NCBI GenBank assembly: GCA_021817625.1
Contig: JAKASY010000027.1
Coordinates: 1-10,146, forward strand
Length of the DNA stretch: 10,146 nt
Origin: Bacillota bacterium
GTDB lineage: Bacteria; Bacillota_E; JAJZYS01; JAILZS01
Direction of reading: 5' to 3'
Shown one piece after another: positions 1-5,377 of the stretch. The position numbers were made by a program, and so were the translations under genes. The stretch's first letter is position 1; every line of letters begins with the position of its first letter. The notes beneath the pieces were generated by a model. That model was not told the DNA's origin and did not search any database. It worked only from the letters and a program-made list of their open reading frames with translations.

Positions 1-321
1 GAGGCGGTGTGCGACCGTGTGGCCATCCTGCGCGACGGCCGCACGATCGCCCAGGGCTCGCTCGACGAGCTGCGCGGCCCGGCCGCCGTGCGCATCCGCC
101 TCGACCATCCGGGGCGGGCGGAGGACGAGGCGCTGGCCGCGTTCGGGCCGGTGACGCCCGAGGGCGAGTGGCGGGCCGTGGCCATGGCCGAGCCGGGGCG
201 CGTGCCGGAGCTCGTGGCGGCCGTGGTTGCCGCCGGCGGCCGCGTCCTCTCGCTGGAGCGGCGCCAGGGCACGCTCGAGGAGCGGCTCATCGCCCTTCTG
301 GAGACAGAGGGTGAGCGATGA
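1..321 (+). CDS. ABC transporter ATP-binding protein, C-terminal part (5' truncated by window edge)
   Basis: Only the last 106 residues are in the window, read in frame from base 1. They open with EAVCDRVAILRDGRTIAQGS, the segment that follows the switch histidine in ABC ATPases of the drug/ABC-2 export type (usual form: EAE.LCDRVAI...G.I...G). The rest (about residues 26-106) is the variable C-terminal extension often seen in these ATPases, ending in ...GTLEERLIALLE. The Walker A, signature and Walker B motifs must lie upstream of the window. The protein would be a cytoplasmic subunit that powers the membrane partner encoded next. Its TGA overlaps the permease ATG (ATGA at 318-321), so the two are almost certainly one translationally coupled operon. 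The substrate cannot be told from this fragment. Confidence 0.9.
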   Translation, partial: EAVCDRVAILRDGRTIAQGSLDELRGPAAVRIRLDHPGRAEDEALAAFGPVTPEGEWRAVAMAEPGRVPELVAAVVAAGGRVLSLERRQGTLEERLIALLETEGER

Positions 322-1184
322 ACCTCCTGGTGGTTGCGGGCCTCACCCTGCGCGAGCTGGGGAGGCGCCGCCTGTTCGTCGCCCTCGTGGCCGTGACGCT
401 CGTGACCATCGCCCTGAGCGACTGGGGCCTGCACGCCCTGTACTCGCTCTCCGTGGGTCGGCACGCCAGCCTGTCTCCTGGCGAGGCCGCGTTCATCGGC
501 TCGCAGGAGCTCGTGCTGTTCCTGTTCATGTTCAGCGCGGTCGTGGCGCTCACGGCCGTGGCCGCGGGGGCGCCGGCCCTCGCGGGCGACATCGAGTCCG
601 GCACGCTGCCGGCCTTTCTCGCCCGCCCGCTCGGCCGGGGCGAGGTCGTGCTGGGCAAGTGGCTCGCCCTCGCCGCGGTGCTCGTGGTCTACGTGGGCGC
701 GACCACCGCGCTCGAGCTCGCCGTTGTCCTCTCCGTCGTCGGCTACCGGGCGCCGCATCCGCTCCTTGCCCTCGCCGCCCTCCTGGCGCAGGCCCTGGCC
801 GTCATGTCGCTCGCCCTCGCCCTGGGCAGCCGGCTCTCCGCCATGGCCGCCGGCGTGGTCACGGCAGCCGCCTACTTCGTCTCGTGGGGTGCGGGCGTCA
901 CGGGCGGCGTGGGCGACGTGCTCCAAAACCAGCGCTTGATCCGCGCGGCGGCGCTCATGCACCTGATCGTGCCGACCGACGGGCTGTGGCGCGGCGCCGT
1001 GTATTTCCTGGAGCCGTCGGGTGCCATCGCCACGGCGCTCATCCAGGCGGCCGGCCACGGCCTCGCCGCGGACCCCTTCTTCGTGACGGCCGTGGAGCCC
1101 GCGGCCTTCTACGTGTGGGCGGCGGCGTGGACGGCAGCGATGGTGGCGCTCGCCGTGTGGTCGTTCGCCCGGCGCGAGATCTAG
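318..1184 (+). CDS. ABC-2 type transporter permease
   Basis: A 288-residue integral membrane protein, the usual size for a single-domain ABC-2 permease. I count six hydrophobic segments, at roughly residues 18-34, 64-86, 114-142, 148-169, 174-194 and 262-282. Between the second and third lies GDIESGTLPAFLARPLGRGE followed by VVLGKW, the cytoplasmic coupling-helix signature of this family (E.ESGT...LARP.SR...GK). A long extracytoplasmic stretch (about 196-260) separates helices 5 and 6. It partners the ATPase just upstream: the ATG overlaps that gene's stop, and the ribosome site AGAGGGTGA lies inside the upstream gene. Direction is probably export (drug, lipid, peptide or polysaccharide); the cargo is not deducible. 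The next gene is convergent, 50 bp away, with no clear terminator between. Confidence 0.9.
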   Translation: MNLLVVAGLTLRELGRRRLFVALVAVTLVTIALSDWGLHALYSLSVGRHASLSPGEAAFIGSQELVLFLFMFSAVVALTAVAAGAPALAGDIESGTLPAFLARPLGRGEVVLGKWLALAAVLVVYVGATTALELAVVLSVVGYRAPHPLLALAALLAQALAVMSLALALGSRLSAMAAGVVTAAAYFVSWGAGVTGGVGDVLQNQRLIRAAALMHLIVPTDGLWRGAVYFLEPSGAIATALIQAAGHGLAADPFFVTAVEPAAFYVWAAAWTAAMVALAVWSFARREI

Positions 1185-1234
1185 GCCTCGGGCCCGACCT
1201 TGGCGGACGGGCTCCGGGCGGGGTCCGGCGTCGG

Positions 1235-3070
1235 CTAGCCCGCGCTCATCTCCCGCAGGAGGAAGTCCGCGATGCGGCCGTATGCGTCCATGCGGTTTTG
1301 GATCTTGGTGAGGCCGTGGCCCTCGTCCTCGTAGCAGAGGTACTCGACCGGGTGGCTGCGGCCCTTGAGGTGCGCAACGATCTGCTCCGCCTCCTCGACG
1401 GGCACGCGCGGGTCGCGCCGGCCGTGCACGACGACGAGCGGGGCGCGGATGCGGTCGGCGCGCCGCAGGGGCGAGATCTCCTCGAGCAGCGCGCGATCGC
1501 GCTCCAGTGAGCCGTACTCGGCCTCGCGCACGGGCCGGCGCCAGGGCGAGGTGCGCTCGAGGAACGTGACCAGGCTGGCGATGCCGACGAGGTCAACGCC
1601 GGCGCGCCAGACCTCCGGGTGGCGGGTGAGGGTGGAGAGGGTCATGAAGCCGCCGTAGCTGCCGCCCATCACGGCTTGGCGGGCCGGGTCCGCCAGGCCG
1701 CGCCGCACCAGCTCCTCGACCATGTCTCGCAGGTCGTCCACGCTGTCGAGGCGCTTCTCCACGTCGTCGGCGTGCTCGAACGCGCGCCCGTAGCCCGTCG
1801 AGCCGCGCACGTTGGGCTTGACCACCGCCAGGCCCGAGGCGACGAAGAACTGGGCGACAGCGTCGAAGGCCTGACGCGACTGGCTCTCCGGGCCGCCGTG
1901 CACGATCCAGAGGGCGGGGTAGGGCGGCGCGGCGCCGGCGGGCCGGTAGAGAAGCGCCTCGACTTTGAGGCCGTCGCGTGCCGTGACCGAGACGGGCTCC
2001 GGCTCAACCAGCGACGTGCGCGCCAAGCCGCCAAGGGGCGTGCGGGTGAGTGCCTCTGGCTCGGCGTCGGCGGCCGCCTCAAGGAGGAAGAGGTCGCGGC
2101 CGGCGGCCGGGCGGTCCCACACGAAGGCCAGGCGGGCGTCGCCCGCGGAGCGGGTGGCCCAGGACATGCCCTCCACCACGCCGCCGCGGTCGAGGAGGGT
2201 GCGCGGCTCGCCGCCCGCCAGATCGAGCAGGCGCACGACGCTCGCACCGCCGTGGTTCTCGCTCAGGGCGAGGACGCGGCCGTCCGCCGAGAGCGCGACC
2301 TCCTCGACGTCGGCCATGGGGGCGTACAGCTCGCGTACGCCGCCGCCGCGAGCATCGATGGCGACGGCGGCCGAGAACTCCCGGCCCGCGTCGGTCGCGG
2401 CGTAGATCGTGGAGCCGTCCGGCGACCATGCGGGCGTGGCGAAGTGGTTCACCATGTCGGCTGGACCCTCGGCCAGGAGCACGGCCTCGCCCGCGGCGCC
2501 ACCGGCCTCGTCCAGGGGCACGAGCCAAAGGGCCTGGTCCCGCGTCAGGCGGGTCTCGCGCACGAGCAGGGCGCGACCGTCCGGCCGGAAGGAGAGCGGG
2601 TAGAGGAGGGCGTCGCGGTCGAGCACCAGACGGGTGTCGCCGCCGCCGAGCGGCTTTACGTACACGTCGAACAGGTGCTCGCGCCGACGGTTCGAGCTGA
2701 ACGCCAGGAGCCGGCCGTCACGCGACGGCTGGGCGAGGTGGCGCATGACGCCCTCCCCCGGATCGAGGTCGCGCACGCGCCCTGGCGCCACCTCGAGGAG
2801 GCGCCAGCGCTCGTCTCCCCCCTCGTCGACGGCCACGACGTAGGTGCCTGGGCTGCCTGGCAGCGGCCACAGGTCGCCCACCCGGTCGCCGTGGAACGTC
2901 AGGCGGTCGGGCCACAGGGGCTCGCCGCCCGGCGGCAGGGCGGCGTGAAACGCCTCCCAGTGCCCGCAAAGGTTGGAGAGGAAGGCGATGCCGCCGCCGT
3001 CCGGATCGAAGCGCGGCGTGGATACGCTGGCGCAGTGAAGGTACGGAAGGATCGATGGGCGCTCCTGCAT
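1235..3070 (-). CDS. S9 family serine peptidase (prolyl oligopeptidase / acylaminoacyl peptidase type)
   Basis: A 611-residue protein, typical of the acylaminoacyl-peptidase branch of family S9. Residues about 1-335 form the beta-propeller part, with repeated PD40-like strands (SxDGRxLAFSSN, SPDGSTIYAAT, SADGRVLALSEN). Residues about 355-611 are the alpha/beta hydrolase. The catalytic triad is readable: Ser471 in GGSYGGF, Asp553 in HGRRDPRVP, His585 in EGHG. It should cleave short or N-blocked peptides. There is no signal peptide from the chosen ATG, so it is probably cytoplasmic. The reading frame stays open upstream to 3319, but that stretch lacks family similarity. The ATG at 3070 fits the family start (RPSILPYLHCASVSTPRFDPDG) and has GGAG four bases upstream. 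Expression may be shaped by two hairpins just upstream. It is transcribed away from the 3D-domain gene and converges on the ABC permease. Confidence 0.93.
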   Translation of the reverse strand: MQERPSILPYLHCASVSTPRFDPDGGGIAFLSNLCGHWEAFHAALPPGGEPLWPDRLTFHGDRVGDLWPLPGSPGTYVVAVDEGGDERWRLLEVAPGRVRDLDPGEGVMRHLAQPSRDGRLLAFSSNRRREHLFDVYVKPLGGGDTRLVLDRDALLYPLSFRPDGRALLVRETRLTRDQALWLVPLDEAGGAAGEAVLLAEGPADMVNHFATPAWSPDGSTIYAATDAGREFSAAVAIDARGGGVRELYAPMADVEEVALSADGRVLALSENHGGASVVRLLDLAGGEPRTLLDRGGVVEGMSWATRSAGDARLAFVWDRPAAGRDLFLLEAAADAEPEALTRTPLGGLARTSLVEPEPVSVTARDGLKVEALLYRPAGAAPPYPALWIVHGGPESQSRQAFDAVAQFFVASGLAVVKPNVRGSTGYGRAFEHADDVEKRLDSVDDLRDMVEELVRRGLADPARQAVMGGSYGGFMTLSTLTRHPEVWRAGVDLVGIASLVTFLERTSPWRRPVREAEYGSLERDRALLEEISPLRRADRIRAPLVVVHGRRDPRVPVEEAEQIVAHLKGRSHPVEYLCYEDEGHGLTKIQNRMDAYGRIADFLLREMSAG

Positions 3071-3076
3071 GTGGCT

Positions 3077-3115
3077 CCGGCGGCCCTGCCGCCGGGCACC
3101 CCCTTCCTTGGTGCC
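3077..3115 (-). promoter_or_regulatory. Two tandem hairpins in the S9 peptidase leader
   Basis: On the minus strand, just before the ATG at 3070, two perfect stems follow one another. The first is GGCACC / GGTGCC (3115-3110 with 3100-3095), holding AAGGAAGGG in its loop, a Shine-Dalgarno-like sequence about 30 bases from the ATG. The second is CCGGCGGC-AGG-GCCGCCGG (3095-3077), ending six bases before the ATG and burying the nearer GGAG in part. The arrangement could limit initiation, or fold so as to bring the distant ribosome site nearer. The stems are seen directly; the control role is inferred. Confidence 0.45.
3095..3115. repeat. Left arm of imperfect inverted repeat framing the divergent region
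   Basis: This arm matches the reverse complement of the right arm (3407-3423) at all 17 positions of the latter if three bases (CCT) are looped out: GGCACCC-[CCT]-TCCTTGGTGC. Each arm also folds on itself, with GCACC pairing GGTGC around an AAGGA-type core. The arms enclose the whole divergent control region (3116-3406). Confidence 0.5.
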
Positions 3116-3173
3116 GCGATGGGCTGTCACGCCCAGCGTAGACGCCGGCAGCAAGAGCGTCCAGGTGGGGCGG

Positions 3174-3258
3174 CCAGCCAGCGCTGGCGCATGGCTGGAA
3201 TGCATGAGAGAGTCTGCAGGCGCGCGCACTGCCTGGCGGATGCGCCAGACTCCGCCAG
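3174..3258. promoter_or_regulatory. Cluster of palindromes (candidate operators) in the divergent intergenic region
   Basis: Visible elements: a perfect 12-bp palindrome GCCAGCGCTGGC (3177-3188) sitting inside a longer CCAGCCA/TGGCTGG inverted repeat (3174-3180 and 3192-3198); and CTGGCGGA (3233-3240) pairing TCCGCCAG (3251-3258). The last one competes with a nested CTGGCG/CGCCAG stem (3233-3238 with 3243-3248). The half-site CTGGCG thus occurs four times over both strands. Such spacing of symmetric half-sites is what a dimeric regulator would bind between divergent genes, but no regulator is encoded in the window. In GC-rich DNA some of this can arise by chance. Confidence 0.4.
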
Positions 3259-3289
3259 CCAGATCGCGGCAGAGAGCGAATCCCGGCAT

Positions 3290-3318
3290 CGGACAGACAC
3301 ACCAAATTACTTTATACA
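3290..3318 (+). promoter_or_regulatory. Candidate sigma-A-type promoter for the 3D-domain gene
   Basis: CGGACA at 3290-3295 (four of six to TTGACA) and TATACA at 3313-3318 (four of six to TATAAT) are 17 bp apart, in the one AT-rich island of the intergenic region (about 3296-3322). Transcription would begin near 3325 and give a leader of about 100 bases. That leader contains a stem, CCCGG-CAGTG-CCGGG (3336-3350), that competes with CGCCCG/CGGGCG (3334-3339 with 3352-3357). The same island could carry a minus-strand promoter (TATAAA on the other strand), but I see no matching -35 there. Confidence 0.35.
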
Positions 3319-3406
3319 AGTTGGCAGGTGCCCCGCCCGGCAGTGCCGGGTCGGGCGTACGGCCCCGGGCCTCCCTCCCACGGTAGCCCGCCGCCGGACG
3401 CCCGCA

Positions 3407-3423
3407 GCACCAAGGAGGGTGCC
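3407..3423 (+). promoter_or_regulatory. Ribosome binding site of the 3D gene displayed in a hairpin loop; right arm of inverted repeat
   Basis: The sequence GCACCAAGGAGGGTGCC holds a near-ideal Shine-Dalgarno (AAGGAGG, 3412-3418), six bases before the GTG at 3425; this decides the start. The flanks GCACC (3407-3411) and GGTGC (3418-3422) pair perfectly, placing AAGGAG in the loop. The element is nearly the same as the one in the divergent S9 leader (3095-3115), in opposite orientation. Confidence 0.6.
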
Positions 3424-3424
3424 T

Positions 3425-4252
3425 GTGAGACCGAAGCTACACCGGCTTGTCGCGTGTACCCTCGCCGCCGGGGCCCTGCTTTCCGCATCAGCGTTTTCCG
3501 CCAGCGTCGCCGCGGCCACCACCATGACGATGGAGGCCACGGCATACGGGCTCACAGCCCAGGACAACTACCCGTACGGTGCCACCGACTACTTCGGCCA
3601 GCCTCTCACCGCGGGCGACATCGCCGTCGATCCGAGCGTGATCCCGCTGGGCACGTGCCTTTATGTCACGGGCTACTCGTCGCCCTACCTGCCCCAGGGC
3701 GGGTTCATCGGCGAGGCCGATGACACCGGCGGCGCCATCAAGGGCGCCCACATCGACATCTTCGAGAACCTGAACAACGAGTCCCAGATCAGCGCCTTCG
3801 GCATCCAGCACGTGCAGGTGACCATCCTGGGCAAGAGCCCCGACTCCCCGTCCCAGGCCTCGGGCAGCGCGGCATGCTCGATGTTCTCCAAGCCCGGTGG
3901 CCAGGCAGGCTCGGGCGGCTCGGGCGGCTCGGGAGGCAGCGCGGGCGCAGGCTCCGCGAGTAGCAGCCAGGGCGGCTCTCAGAGCGGCGGCGGGTCCGCC
4001 GGCGCCGGTGGGGGCAGCGCCTCGAACGGCGGCGGCTCCCAGGGCGGCTCGAACGGCTCGGGCGGAGGAAGCCCCCCGGGGGGCGGCTCCGGCAGCTCCG
4101 CCGGAGGCTCGAGCGGCAGCGGCTCCCAGAGCGGGACGGGCGGCTCGAGCACAGGCCACCGCTACCGCTACCGCCACCACTACCGCTTCCACGACCACGG
4201 CCACTGGCACCACGACTGGCGTGCCGAGCGGCATCGCCGCCACCGCGCCTGA
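3425..4252 (+). CDS. Secreted 3D-domain protein (YuiC/YocH-like cell-wall lytic enzyme) with Gly/Ser linker and His/Arg-rich tail
   Basis: 275 residues from a GTG start. Residues 1-30 are a signal peptide: basic RPKLHR, hydrophobic LVACTLAAGALLSASAF, cleavage near SVAAA. Residues about 36-135 are a 3D domain, named for three conserved aspartates. All three are visible: Asp69 in IAVDPSVIPLGT, Asp100 in EADDTGG, Asp111 in AHIDIF. ATAY at 38-41 is the usual opening of the fold. The family resembles the MltA-type double-psi barrel and includes stationary-phase muralytic factors, so action on peptidoglycan outside the membrane is likely. Cys78 and Cys151 might form a disulfide. Residues 158-243 are a nearly pure Gly/Ser/Ala linker. 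The last 32 residues hold ten His, nine Arg and several Tyr/Trp, and are not part of any family I recognise. It ends before a strong hairpin and is divergent from the S9 peptidase. Confidence 0.88.
   Translation: MRPKLHRLVACTLAAGALLSASAFSASVAAATTMTMEATAYGLTAQDNYPYGATDYFGQPLTAGDIAVDPSVIPLGTCLYVTGYSSPYLPQGGFIGEADDTGGAIKGAHIDIFENLNNESQISAFGIQHVQVTILGKSPDSPSQASGSAACSMFSKPGGQAGSGGSGGSGGSAGAGSASSSQGGSQSGGGSAGAGGGSASNGGGSQGGSNGSGGGSPPGGGSGSSAGGSSGSGSQSGTGGSSTGHRYRYRHHYRFHDHGHWHHDWRAERHRRHRA
3896..4153 (+). repeat. Low-complexity GGC/TCG-type repeat encoding the Gly/Ser linker
   Basis: This tract inside the 3D-domain gene is made of iterated ggctcgggc and ggcggctc units. It codes residues 158-243, almost only Gly, Ser and Ala with occasional Gln/Asn. 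The start (3906-3936) is a direct tandem array (GSGGSGGSGGS). Such DNA is prone to slippage, so linker length may vary between strains or be mis-assembled. Confidence 0.75.
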
Positions 4253-4268
4253 GCTGCGATCGCGACCC

Positions 4269-4298
4269 CCGGGGGCCCGGCACGCGCCGGGCCCCCGG
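4269..4298. terminator. Strong GC hairpin after the 3D-domain gene (terminator-like, no T-tract)
   Basis: A perfect 13-bp stem, CCGGGGGCCCGGC (4269-4281) with GCCGGGCCCCCGG (4286-4298), closes a four-base loop ACGC, 17 bp after the TGA. No T-run follows on either side, so it would be a U-less terminator or an mRNA 3' stabiliser. It separates the 3D gene from the aminopeptidase gene. Confidence 0.6.
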
Positions 4299-4344
4299 CG
4301 TCGCCCTCCCTCGCCGCAGGGCCTGGCCGGGGAGAGGCCGAAGG

Positions 4345-4360
4345 CTTCCTCGAAGGAGGG
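4345..4360 (+). promoter_or_regulatory. Ribosome binding site of the P1 aminopeptidase, partly self-paired
   Basis: AAGGAGGG (4353-4360) is a full Shine-Dalgarno. It lies seven bases (counted from AAGGAGG) before TTG 4367 and only four before TTG 4364, which favours 4367 as the start. The preceding CTTCCT (4345-4350) can pair with AGGAGG (4354-4359) over a CGA loop with one G-U pair, which could mask the site. Confidence 0.55.
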
Positions 4361-4366
4361 CTCTTG

Positions 4367-5377
4367 TTGCGAGACACCCTGCGCGCGCTCGGCGTCGCGA
4401 TCGGCGCCATGGAGCCGGGCCCGGCGAACAGCATCGCCGACGTGCCCGGCGTGCGTGTGGGCCACCACACACGGATCACGGGCGAGGGGCCCCTCCGGGT
4501 GGGCGAGGGGCCGGTGCGCACGGGCGTCACCGCCGTGGTGCCCCCCGGGGACGGCCCCTGGGCGGCCGCCGTGCACGTGATCAACGGCTATGGCAAGAGC
4601 CTCGGGCTCATGCAGGTGGAGGAGCTGGGGGAGCTCGAGAGCCCCGTCCTCCTGACGAACACGCTGTCCGTCGGCGCCGTGCAGCAGGGCTACCTCGAGT
4701 GGGTGCGCGAGGGCGGGGCCTTCCATCCCGGCCGCAGCCGCAACGTCGTGGTGGGCGAGTGCAACGACGGCTACCTGAACGACCTCTGGGGCCTGCACGT
4801 AAGGCCGTCCGACGTCCCCCTTGCCCTCGCCGACGCGGCGCGGGCGACCGCGGTCGTGCAGGGCGCCGTCGGGGCCGGCACGGGCATGGTGGCGTTCGGC
4901 CACAAGGGAGGCGTGGGCAGCGCCTCGCGCCGGCTCCCCGGCGGCGGCGTGCTGGGTGCCCTGGTGCTCGCGAACTGCGGGCGGCCGGAGGAGCTTCGGG
5001 TGGGTGGCCGTCCCCTTCCACCGCCTGCGGCGGGCGACGGCCCCCCGGCCCCAAGTCCGCCGCCCGGCTCCATCATCATCGTCCTCGCCACCGACGCCCG
5101 CCTCGACACGCTGCCCCTGGTCCGCGCCGCGCGTCGGGCCACGCACGGCCTCGCCCGAACGGGCGCGGTCTCGGACCCCGGCAGCGGCGATGTCGTGGTC
5201 GCGTTCTCCACCGCCCAGGCCTCCCCGGCGCCGCTGGACGCCCTCTTCCGCGCCGTCGTCGAGAGCACGGAGGAGGCCGTCCTCAACGCGCTCTCCACGG
5301 CCGAGACGACGACAGGGCGCGACGGCCGCACGGCCTGGGCCGTCTCTCACGATCGACTGCGCGCGCTGGCCCGCTGA
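4367..5377 (+). CDS. P1 family (DmpA/BapA) N-terminal-nucleophile aminopeptidase
   Basis: About 336 residues. Family hallmarks, numbered from TTG 4367: NSIADVPGVRVGHH at 21, GYGKSLGLMQVEELGELESP leading into TNTLSVG at about 97-103, GECNDGYLNDLWG, GAVGAGTGM...GHKGGVGS, and GSIIIVLATDA at 234. Members cleave themselves at a bond before a serine; the new N-terminal Ser is the nucleophile. Here that is Gly234-Ser235, after a Pro-rich exposed stretch (about 213-233). Ser273 and Asp275 in GSGDVVVAFST sit at +38 and +40, the spacing of Ser288 and Glu290 to Ser250 in BapA. Known relatives release N-terminal L- or D-residues or beta-amino acids from short peptides; the exact substrate is open. No signal peptide, so probably cytoplasmic. 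Starting at TTG 4364 instead adds one residue. The stop overlaps the possible CTG start of the MFS gene, implying a shared transcript. Confidence 0.92.
   Translation: MRDTLRALGVAIGAMEPGPANSIADVPGVRVGHHTRITGEGPLRVGEGPVRTGVTAVVPPGDGPWAAAVHVINGYGKSLGLMQVEELGELESPVLLTNTLSVGAVQQGYLEWVREGGAFHPGRSRNVVVGECNDGYLNDLWGLHVRPSDVPLALADAARATAVVQGAVGAGTGMVAFGHKGGVGSASRRLPGGGVLGALVLANCGRPEELRVGGRPLPPPAAGDGPPAPSPPPGSIIIVLATDARLDTLPLVRAARRATHGLARTGAVSDPGSGDVVVAFSTAQASPAPLDALFRAVVESTEEAVLNALSTAETTTGRDGRTAWAVSHDRLRALAR

Noticed and set aside
1185..1234. Terminator between the ABC permease and the S9 peptidase
   Set aside because: Only short, imperfect GC pairings (such as CCGAC/GTCGG far apart) and no T-tract on either strand.
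3105..3118. Partial resemblance to a T-box sequence (TGGTGCCGCG) on the plus strand
   Set aside because: One mismatch in the core, no specifier stem visible, and the downstream gene is not a tRNA synthetase or amino acid gene.
3071..3319. N-terminal extension of the S9 peptidase to an ATG at 3319
   Set aside because: The extra 83 residues do not resemble the family and would run across the palindrome cluster and AT-rich island; the ATG at 3070 fits the family N-terminus.
3321..3340. Sigma-54 promoter (TTGGCAGG)
   Set aside because: The required TTGC-type -12 element is missing at the fixed spacing.
1619..3424. A very long open plus-strand frame running upstream of the 3D-domain gene
   Set aside because: It is the complement of the S9 peptidase gene kept open by high GC. 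It has no family signature, and the real 3D gene start is fixed by AAGGAGG and a signal peptide at 3425.
3200..3424. A c-di-AMP (ydaO-type) riboswitch, which often precedes wall hydrolases
   Set aside because: I looked for its conserved GAAUCCG...CAGCUAACCUC blocks before the 3D gene and did not find them.
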